6,503 bases of DNA from Candidatus Galligastranaerophilus intestinigallinarum (lineage in GTDB: Bacteria; Cyanobacteriota; Vampirovibrionia; Gastranaerophilales; Gastranaerophilaceae): assembly GCA_018715855.1 (NCBI GenBank), contig DVKW01000069.1:1-6503 (forward strand). The letters run 5' to 3'. The notes beneath the pieces are model-generated. The model saw nothing but the letters and a program-made list of their open reading frames with translations, did not search any database and had not been told where the DNA came from. Position numbers and translations under genes: made by a program. Positions 1 through 4,914 of the stretch are shown piece after piece. The first letter of the stretch is position 1; each line of letters begins with the position of its first letter.

Positions 1-619
1 GCTTTCTGTTATCTGATTTAAAAATGTAGTTGCCGCAAACAAAACAGTTTGCCCCCAATTTTTTGCAGGTTTTTGCCGTTTTATCGTTAATGCCGCCATC
101 CACTTGAATATATTTTAAATTTGGCGCCAATTTTTTAATTTCTGCTATTTTAGAAGCGGCTTTCGGCATAAAAATTTGCCCTGAAAACCCCGGTTCAACT
201 GTCATTACAAGAACCATATCAACTTTATCTAAATATGGAACAATTTCACTTACTTTTGTTTTCGGTTTAATTGAAATTCCCGCCAACAACCCCGCTTCTT
301 TTATCATATCAATGCAAAGATTTGTTTTTGCCCTTGATGCTTCAATGTGAAATGTTATAACATCACTTCCTGCTTGAATAAAATCGGGGATATATTTATC
401 AGGGTTTTCTATCATAAGGTGAACATCTAAAATGGCATTAACAGCTTTTTTTAAAGACTTAACAACAGGAGCGCCAATTGTAATATTTGGCACAAAATGC
501 CCGTCCATAACATCTATATGAACCCATTTTGCACCCGATAAGGTCACACTTTTTATTTCATCTTCCAAATTGGCAAAATCTGCCGATAATATGCTTGGTG
601 AAACTATGTTTTCTGCCAT
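1..619 (-). CDS. rpe: Ribulose-phosphate 3-epimerase, C-terminus cut by window edge
   Basis: Interconverts D-ribulose 5-phosphate and D-xylulose 5-phosphate in the cytosolic pentose phosphate pathway. I translated 206 residues from the ATG at 617-619; the family is usually about 215-225 residues, so only some 10-20 C-terminal residues lie beyond base 1. Seen: SPSILSADFANL at residues 7-18; HIDVMDGHFVPN at 34-45, holding metal ligands H34 and D36 (D36 also the catalytic acid/base); DVHLMIENP at 65-73 with metal ligand H67; TVEPGFSGQ at 140-148; and VDGGIN at 173-178 with the second catalytic aspartate D174. The final phosphate-binding loop reads CGNYIF where most homologues have AGSAIF, a mild divergence. 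The start abuts the rnc stop (TAA then ATG, no gap). AAGGAAG at 625-631, inside the last rnc codons and 5 nt before the ATG, is the ribosome-binding site. Last visible gene of the pyrH operon. Identification is firm. Confidence 0.96.
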   Translation of the reverse strand, partial: MAENIVSPSILSADFANLEDEIKSVTLSGAKWVHIDVMDGHFVPNITIGAPVVKSLKKAVNAILDVHLMIENPDKYIPDFIQAGSDVITFHIEASRAKTNLCIDMIKEAGLLAGISIKPKTKVSEIVPYLDKVDMVLVMTVEPGFSGQIFMPKAASKIAEIKKLAPNLKYIQVDGGINDKTAKTCKKLGANCFVCGNYIFKSDNRK

Positions 620-1324
620 TTAATCTTCCTTATAAATTTCTTTTAATTTATCATAAGCCTTTTTTGCGGCTATAAATTCGGCTTCTTTTTTAGATTTTGC
701 TTCGCCTTTTTCAATAAATTTATCTTCGTAATAAACCCCGACAACAAAGGTTTTATCATGGGCAGGGCCTTTTTCTTCCATTACAATATATTCAGGCAAA
801 TTATGGTTATATTTTTGGGTTAATTCCTGCAATTTTGCTTTAGGGTTAATATAATCTATTTTTAAAATTTCACCTTCAAAATTGGTTAATAAAAAACTTT
901 CCGCTTTTTTATACCCTTTTTCTAAATATATTGCCCCTAATAATGCTTCAAAAGAACAAGCCAAAATTGATTCTTTTTTAATTTCTCCTTCGCACTTTCC
1001 AACCAAAATTAAATCATCTAAGCCCAAAGTTTTTGCAAATTCGGCAATTGTTTTATCGGAAACAATAATTGCCCTTTTTTCAGTTAATTTACCTTCCATT
1101 AAATTTGGATATTCATTATATAAAAGGTTGCTAACAGCTAATTTTAAAACCGCATCGCCTAAAAATTCAAGCCTTTCATAGCTTTCAATTCGCCCCAATT
1201 TTTCTTCAAAAATATATGAAGTGTGCAAAAAAGCCTGATTTAAAAGCTCTAGATTTTTAAAATTCAATTTGTATTTTTTATTAAATGAATTTAATTCCTT
1301 TTTGCGGTCAGATGATATTAACAT
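620..1324 (-). CDS. rnc: Ribonuclease III
   Basis: Double-strand-specific endoribonuclease that processes rRNA precursors and structured mRNAs; acts as a homodimer with Mg2+. The 234 residues match the family's usual length. The N-terminal RNase III domain (about 10-150) carries the signature ERLEFLGDAVL at 50-60, giving catalytic acidic residues E50, E53 and D57, then E77 in MEGKLTEKRA and E126 in SFEALLGAIYLE. A C-terminal double-stranded RNA-binding domain spans about 160-228 (NPKAKLQELTQ, then GEAKSKKEAEFIAAKKA). Oddity: the acidic position equivalent to E. coli D114 is C123 (LACSFEA; codon TGT read at 949-951), although the partner E126 is kept. The ATG at 1322-1324 lies inside cdsA (17-nt overlap) and is preceded at 8 nt by AAGAG (1333-1337), which supports this start. 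Translation is probably coupled to cdsA upstream and rpe downstream. Confidence 0.96.
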   Translation of the reverse strand: MLISSDRKKELNSFNKKYKLNFKNLELLNQAFLHTSYIFEEKLGRIESYERLEFLGDAVLKLAVSNLLYNEYPNLMEGKLTEKRAIIVSDKTIAEFAKTLGLDDLILVGKCEGEIKKESILACSFEALLGAIYLEKGYKKAESFLLTNFEGEILKIDYINPKAKLQELTQKYNHNLPEYIVMEEKGPAHDKTFVVGVYYEDKFIEKGEAKSKKEAEFIAAKKAYDKLKEIYKED

Positions 1325-2219
1325 TTACCATGCTCTTAATGTATAAAATAAAATCGCTTATAAAATTGTTCCCGTGGGTGAAGTTTACAAAATAATAATA
1401 AGCAACGGGAAGCGCAAAAATGTAGCTGTCGGTTCTGTCTAAAAAGCCGCCATGCCCGGGCAAAATGTTGCTTGAATCTTTAACGCCTGCATCTCTTTTA
1501 ATTAAAGATTCCGATAAATCGCCAAGTTGAGCGGAAATTGTGATTAAAAGGCCTGCAATAATGCATTCCCACCAATTTAGGCTTGTATATAAAACGCCCG
1601 TAAGTGAAAATAAAATAGATAACAAGCTGCCTGCAACAGCCCCTTCAACCGTTTTTTTAGGGCTTATAACTGCAGATAATTTGTGTTTACCGTATCTTGA
1701 ACCGAAAAAGTAAGCGGCAGTATCTGTTACAAGAATACAAAGGAAAGTAAACATTGTAAGGAAAAAGCCTTCAGATGGTTCATAAATTAAAAAGTTGCTT
1801 GAATTTGCACTAATTTCAATTTGCCTGATTAAAATTATATGGCAAGGCAACAATGCTCCATACATAAACCCCATTGCTGTTGTTGCAACATTTGCAATAT
1901 AGGGTTGTCTGCCCATAAAAAGAACAATTAAAAATGAAAAAATTGTTCCTGTTGTTAAAATGGCAGGAATTAAATCAAGCCTGTTTATAGCTGTTGCTAA
2001 GCATAGTAAAACTCCCACAAATGCCATAATTGAAAAGCTCGGGTGAAAACCTTTTACTTTTAAAATGTGGGCATATTCTTTTGATGCAACTAAAATTACA
2101 ATCAACAACAGCCCAAGCAAAAATATTCCGCCAAAGAATATGCAGATTGCAGCAATAATCCCGATTGTAAAGCCTGTTAAATTCCTTTTAAAGGAATTTT
2201 GCTTTTCTTTTTCTTCCAT
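1308..2219 (-). CDS. cdsA: Phosphatidate cytidylyltransferase (CDP-diglyceride synthase)
   Basis: Integral inner-membrane enzyme that makes CDP-diacylglycerol from phosphatidic acid and CTP, the precursor of phosphatidylglycerol and other phospholipids. The 303 residues fit the family (about 260-310). Hydrophobic segments near 14-45 (a pair), 62-78, 84-102, 108-131, 150-170, 194-212 and 217-231 predict a polytopic protein. The family signature is intact: DTAAYFFGSRYGKHKL from residue 166, SPKKTVEG at 186-193, and the CDS motif at 238-264 (SLIKRDAGVKD, then PGHGGFLDRTD), which includes the metal-binding aspartates. The charged N-terminus (MEEKEKQNSFKRN) is cytosolic by inference. It starts directly after the frr stop in the same frame. 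The nearest good Shine-Dalgarno sequence is 14 nt away, so initiation may rely on ribosomes terminating on frr. The usual neighbour uppS is absent here. Confidence 0.95.
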   Translation of the reverse strand: MEEKEKQNSFKRNLTGFTIGIIAAICIFFGGIFLLGLLLIVILVASKEYAHILKVKGFHPSFSIMAFVGVLLCLATAINRLDLIPAILTTGTIFSFLIVLFMGRQPYIANVATTAMGFMYGALLPCHIILIRQIEISANSSNFLIYEPSEGFFLTMFTFLCILVTDTAAYFFGSRYGKHKLSAVISPKKTVEGAVAGSLLSILFSLTGVLYTSLNWWECIIAGLLITISAQLGDLSESLIKRDAGVKDSSNILPGHGGFLDRTDSYIFALPVAYYYFVNFTHGNNFISDFILYIKSMVNVNII

Positions 2220-2780
2220 TTAAACGGTCATAACCTCTTTATCTTTTTCAGCAATTGTTTCATCAACTATTTTTATATATTTATCAGTTGCTTTTTGAAT
2301 TTTATCTTGGCCGTCTTTTACTGAATCTTCGGGCAAGTTTTCTGCTTTTTCAGCCTTTTTGAGGTCATCTGTCATATCACGGCGAACATTTCTGATTGCA
2401 ACTTTTGAATTTTCGCCCATAGCTTTTACATCTTTTGTTAAAGCTTTTCTTCTTTCTTCCGTCAAAGGCGGGAAAGCAAGGCGAATAACAAGCCCGTCAG
2501 AGTTTGGAGTTATGCCTAATTCCGCTTTAATTATTGCTTTTTCAATTTCTTTTATAATTGTTTTATCAAAAGGTGCAATTACAAGCGTTGTGCCGTCTTG
2601 AACGGAAACTTGCGCCATTTGTCTTAATGGGGTTGGGCAGCCATAATAATCAACCAAAACTTTGTCTAAAATCATGGGGTTTGCTCTGCCTGTTCTGATT
2701 GTTGCCAAATCTTTTTTTAATTGGGCAATGCATTTTTCCATTTTATCGCTGCCTGCTTTTAAAATTTCTTCTATCGACAT
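2220..2780 (-). CDS. frr: Ribosome recycling factor
   Basis: With EF-G, splits the post-termination ribosome after peptide release; cytosolic and normally essential. The 186 residues equal the family length (about 185). Domain I is a three-helix bundle formed by residues 1-30 and about 105-186; domain II, a small beta domain, is inserted at about 31-104. Seen: LATIRTGRANP at 25-35, the hinge-adjacent FPPLTEERRK at 103-112, and VAIRNVRRD at 127-135, the basic face that contacts 23S rRNA. The ATG at 2778-2780 is preceded at 8 nt by AGGAG, which is encoded by the last codons of pyrH (3-nt gap between the genes), so this start is well supported. The pyrH-frr pair is one of the most conserved bacterial gene neighbourhoods. 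Confidence 0.98.
   Translation of the reverse strand: MSIEEILKAGSDKMEKCIAQLKKDLATIRTGRANPMILDKVLVDYYGCPTPLRQMAQVSVQDGTTLVIAPFDKTIIKEIEKAIIKAELGITPNSDGLVIRLAFPPLTEERRKALTKDVKAMGENSKVAIRNVRRDMTDDLKKAEKAENLPEDSVKDGQDKIQKATDKYIKIVDETIAEKDKEVMTV
2234..2240 (-). promoter_or_regulatory. Distant Shine-Dalgarno of cdsA
   Basis: Read on the minus strand this is AAAGAGG, located inside the last codons of frr and 14 nt before the cdsA ATG. That is longer than the usual 5-9 nt. No better site lies closer, and the ATG touches the frr stop codon, so termination-reinitiation coupling is the likely mode of starting cdsA. This is inference. Confidence 0.45.
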
Positions 2781-2783
2781 CTT

Positions 2784-3503
2784 TTATTCTCCTACAAATG
2801 TTCCTATTTCTTCACCTTTTAATATTTTTGTTAAACCGTCTTTTAAGTCAAAATCAAAAACAACAATCGGAATGTTATTTTGTTTGCACAATGAACAACT
2901 TGTTGTATCCATTACTTTTAAGCCTTTAACAATAATATCATCATAGGTGATTTTATCATATTTTTTAGCATTGGGGTTGGTTTTTGGGTCATCATCATAA
3001 ATGCCGTCTACCCCGTTTTTTGCCATAAGCATAGCTTCTGCGCCAATTTCAGCCGCTCTTAATGCTGCTGCAGTGTCTGTTGTAAAAAATGGGTTGCCTG
3101 TGCCTGCCGCAAAAATAACAACTCTGTTTTTTTCTAAGTGCCTGATTGCTTTGAACCTAATATAAGGCTCTGCAATTTTGTTCATTGTTATTGCAGATTG
3201 AACTCTGCAAGAAACGCCGATTTTTCTTAATTCTGATTGAAGAGCAATAGCGTTCATAACCGTTGCAAGCATTCCGACATAATCGCCCGAGGCTTGGTCC
3301 ATTCCGAGTTTTTTAGAATTTTTCATTCCTCTGAATATGTTGCCGCCGCCAACAACAACTGCAATTTGAACGCCCATTTCATGCGCTTTTTTAATTTCTT
3401 GGGCAATTTTTTCAACAGGAACAGGGTCAATGCCGAAATCTTGGCTGCCCATAAGTGCTTCGCCGCTGATTTTTAATAAAATTTTGTTGTACTTTAAATT
3501 CAT
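2784..3503 (-). CDS. pyrH: Uridylate kinase (UMP kinase)
   Basis: Phosphorylates UMP to UDP with ATP in de novo pyrimidine synthesis; the bacterial enzyme is a cytosolic homohexamer of the amino acid kinase fold, typically controlled by GTP and UTP. The 239 residues match the family. Seen: KISGEALMG at 11-19 (phosphate-binding lysine K11), VVGGGNIFRG at 50-59, a UMP-binding stretch ASGDYVGMLATVMN at 71-84, AAGTGNPFFTTDTAA at 132-146, and VDGIYDDDPK near 165-175, the ATP-site region. It is the first gene of the leftward operon, 68 nt from the divergent helical-repeat gene. The ATG at 3501-3503 has only a weak purine-rich sequence upstream (AAAGAATAAAAAG). rpsB and tsf, which often precede pyrH, are not here. 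Confidence 0.98.
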   Translation of the reverse strand: MNLKYNKILLKISGEALMGSQDFGIDPVPVEKIAQEIKKAHEMGVQIAVVVGGGNIFRGMKNSKKLGMDQASGDYVGMLATVMNAIALQSELRKIGVSCRVQSAITMNKIAEPYIRFKAIRHLEKNRVVIFAAGTGNPFFTTDTAAALRAAEIGAEAMLMAKNGVDGIYDDDPKTNPNAKKYDKITYDDIIVKGLKVMDTTSCSLCKQNNIPIVVFDFDLKDGLTKILKGEEIGTFVGE

Positions 3504-3533
3504 CTTTTTATTCTTTGTTAAATATTTATGATA

Positions 3534-3562
3534 ATTATACTAAAAAATTGATATAATGTATA
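3534..3562 (-). promoter_or_regulatory. Candidate sigma-70-type promoter of the pyrH operon
   Basis: On the minus strand, a perfect -10 TATAAT lies at 3534-3539 and a -35-like TATACA (4 of 6 to TTGACA) at 3557-3562, with a 17-nt spacer. The predicted transcript start is near 3527, leaving about 24 nt of leader before the pyrH ATG. In this AT-rich intergenic region chance matches are expected, but position, spacing and the perfect -10 all fit. Its -35 overlaps the elements of the divergent promoter. Confidence 0.55.
3549..3557 (+). promoter_or_regulatory. Candidate extended -10 promoter of the helical-repeat gene
   Basis: TGATATAAT is a perfect extended -10 (TGN followed by TATAAT), which can work without a good -35; none is visible at the expected place (TGATAA at 3529-3534). 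A second TATAAT follows at 3559-3564. Predicted starts are near 3564 or 3571, only about 8 nt or 1 nt before the ATG at 3572, so the mRNA would be nearly or fully leaderless. Confidence 0.45.
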
Positions 3563-3571
3563 ATATTTATT

Positions 3572-4786
3572 ATGAATTTGGGAAATAAAACCTTAAATGA
3601 TTTAATTTCAAAAGACAATTCGGCGGCAAAAGGCGCTGCAATTAAGCTATTGGCTGAAAAAGACGTTGAAAGCTTTAAAATTTTAAATTCAAAATCAGAA
3701 TTTTTATTTGATTTTATCAAAGAAAAAATTTTAAAAAACTTAATAGGTGCGGTTAATTCTAAAAATTGCCTTAATCTTTTTGAATTTTTAAAAGTTTATT
3801 CTCCCGATTTTAAAGGTTTTATTTTGCACCCCTTAGTTCAATTTAAAACCCCTGAAATTGAAGATAAAATGCTTAATTTTTTGTGCAGCGGCTCTGATGA
3901 AGAAAAAACCTATGCAACCGAATTTTTCATAATTTTAGCTGATAAAACAAAATATGAAAAAATTAAAGCCAATTTGAACGCAGATTTTGAACCATTAAAA
4001 ATTGCTTCAATAAATTATCTTTCAAATTTAGGTTTTAGGCTTGAATTTGAAGAAAGTTTAAACATTTTAGAAGATAAGTCAAAAGATAACTTTGAAAAAT
4101 TAACACAAGTTGAATTTTTGGCCTATTTTGGCGATAAAAAAGCGTTTGAACCGATTTATAACTATTTTATAAATGAAGATAATTCTTACACTATTGCAAA
4201 TTTTTTATTGGATTTAAAACCCTTTTCAACTTTAATTGAAGAAAACAAGGAAGATGAAATTTTAAACATTTTATCTTCAATTATTCTAAATTTCCCTGAT
4301 TCCATTACATTTGAAGAAATTAATTATTATATAAATGAAGGCCTGTTTGAATTTTTGCTTGAATCTGAAAATAACCTTTCCGCTTTAATTCTTTTTTACC
4401 TTAAAAATAAAACAGAGCTTATTTTAGAAGATGAAAATTATTCAATAGATTTAACAAAAGAAAATAAAAAAGAAGCAAATATCATAAATTCAAAATTAAA
4501 TAATGCAATTCAAATTTTTGATAAAAAAGAAACCTTAACTTTGTGGCTAAATTCCATTAATTATTTTGAAAATATTTTATCTTTAGAAATTATAAAAGAA
4601 GAAAACATTGAAATTATTGAACCAATTTATAATTTATTGGAAAAAACAACAAATAATGAAATTATAATGGATATTTTATATTGCCTTCAAAACCAAAACA
4701 AACTTAATGAAACCCTTATAAATAAAATTTTATTAAAAACGGAAAATGAAATTTTAAAAGCCCAAATTAAAAGCTTTATTTCATAA
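3572..4786 (+). CDS. Uncharacterised helical-repeat (HEAT-like) protein
   Basis: I do not recognise a specific family. The 404-residue product shows no signal peptide, transmembrane segment or enzyme motif. It looks wholly alpha-helical, with paired amphipathic helices of about 30-35 residues typical of HEAT-type solenoids. Examples are ML.FL.SGSDEEKTYATEFFIILAD around 100-123, FEPLKIASINYLSNLGF around 139-155, and the helix starts FEPIYNYF (192-199) and IEPIYNLLE (about 360), which recall the A-x-x-P-L-x-x-L-L pattern. HEAT proteins usually act as binding scaffolds; no partner can be inferred here. Composition is extreme: rich in Lys, Glu, Asn and Ile, with one Arg and one His. The gene is divergent from pyrH, and the ATG at 3572 has no Shine-Dalgarno, but the reading frame is long, uninterrupted and protein-like. 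It ends 128 nt before adhE without a recognisable terminator. Confidence 0.85.
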   Translation: MNLGNKTLNDLISKDNSAAKGAAIKLLAEKDVESFKILNSKSEFLFDFIKEKILKNLIGAVNSKNCLNLFEFLKVYSPDFKGFILHPLVQFKTPEIEDKMLNFLCSGSDEEKTYATEFFIILADKTKYEKIKANLNADFEPLKIASINYLSNLGFRLEFEESLNILEDKSKDNFEKLTQVEFLAYFGDKKAFEPIYNYFINEDNSYTIANFLLDLKPFSTLIEENKEDEILNILSSIILNFPDSITFEEINYYINEGLFEFLLESENNLSALILFYLKNKTELILEDENYSIDLTKENKKEANIINSKLNNAIQIFDKKETLTLWLNSINYFENILSLEIIKEENIEIIEPIYNLLEKTTNNEIIMDILYCLQNQNKLNETLINKILLKTENEILKAQIKSFIS

Positions 4787-4818
4787 AAATTATTTTATTA
4801 AAATTGTATAAAGAATAG

Positions 4819-4846
4819 TTGCAATTTTAGATTTTTGTTCTATCAT
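4819..4846 (+). promoter_or_regulatory. Candidate adhE promoter
   Basis: TTGCAA at 4819-4824 (4 of 6 to TTGACA) and TATCAT at 4841-4846 (5 of 6 to TATAAT) are 16 nt apart, giving a predicted transcript start near 4853 and a leader of about 60 nt. The Rex-like palindrome begins 5 nt after the -10 and covers that start. An alternative -10, TATAAC at 4885-4890, lies further downstream but lacks a clear -35; if it is the true one, the palindrome would sit about 38-40 nt upstream of the start. Confidence 0.5.
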
Positions 4847-4850
4847 GTTA

Positions 4851-4868
4851 TTGTGAAAATAATCACGA
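4851..4868 (+). promoter_or_regulatory. Candidate Rex (NADH/NAD+ sensor) operator
   Basis: TTGTGAA (4851-4857), 4 nt, then ATCACGA (4862-4868). Compared with the Rex consensus TTGTGAA-N4-TTCACAA known from Gram-positive bacteria, this matches 12 of 14 defined positions. Rex represses adhE and other fermentation genes when NADH is low and releases DNA when NADH binds, so the neighbour gene is the expected target. The site covers the predicted transcript start, consistent with repression. The inner core TGTGA-N6-TCACG also resembles a CRP/FNR-type site; the extra matching T and A positions and the target gene favour Rex. Confidence 0.6.
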
Positions 4869-4896
4869 ATTAAACCGAAGATTATATAACATTAAC

Positions 4897-4903
4897 AAAG
4901 GAG
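4897..4903 (+). promoter_or_regulatory. Ribosome-binding site of adhE
   Basis: AAAGGAG is a strong Shine-Dalgarno sequence, 11 nt before the ATG at 4915, slightly longer than the usual spacing. It fixes the adhE start, as no other in-frame start lies close to it. Confidence 0.8.
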
Positions 4904-4914
4904 AACAACAAATT

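Larger units (their letters stand above)
3534..3564. repeat. Perfect 7-bp inverted repeat in the divergent promoter region
   Basis: ATTATAC (3534-3540) and GTATAAT (3558-3564) are exact reverse complements separated by 17 nt. Each arm contains a -10-type TATAAT facing outwards, one per strand, so the repeat is the symmetric core of a bidirectional promoter. It could also be a regulator site, but I cannot name one. Confidence 0.55.
4787..4914 (+). other. Intergenic region upstream of adhE
   Basis: This 128-nt AT-rich region contains the candidate adhE promoter, the Rex-like operator and the adhE ribosome-binding site, each described separately. I see no GC-rich stem with a T-run that would end transcription of the upstream gene, so read-through into adhE remains possible. 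Confidence 0.7.

Noticed and set aside
882..1181. Plus-strand reading frame across rnc
   Set aside because: It overlaps the conserved RNase III catalytic domain on the other strand and shows no protein-like motif; a shadow of rnc.
3535..3720. Minus-strand frame overlapping the start of the helical-repeat gene
   Set aside because: It lies opposite a much longer protein-like frame and covers the divergent promoter region; no independent support.
4792..4804. Palindrome ATTTTA-T-TAAAAT just after the helical-repeat gene, considered as a terminator
   Set aside because: The arms are A/T only, the loop is a single base and no T-run follows a stable stem; it is the kind of palindrome expected by chance in such AT-rich DNA.
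4852..4867. TGTGA-N6-TCACG read as a CRP/FNR-type site
   Set aside because: It is a real resemblance, but the longer match to the Rex consensus and the identity of the downstream gene favour Rex; kept only as an alternative.
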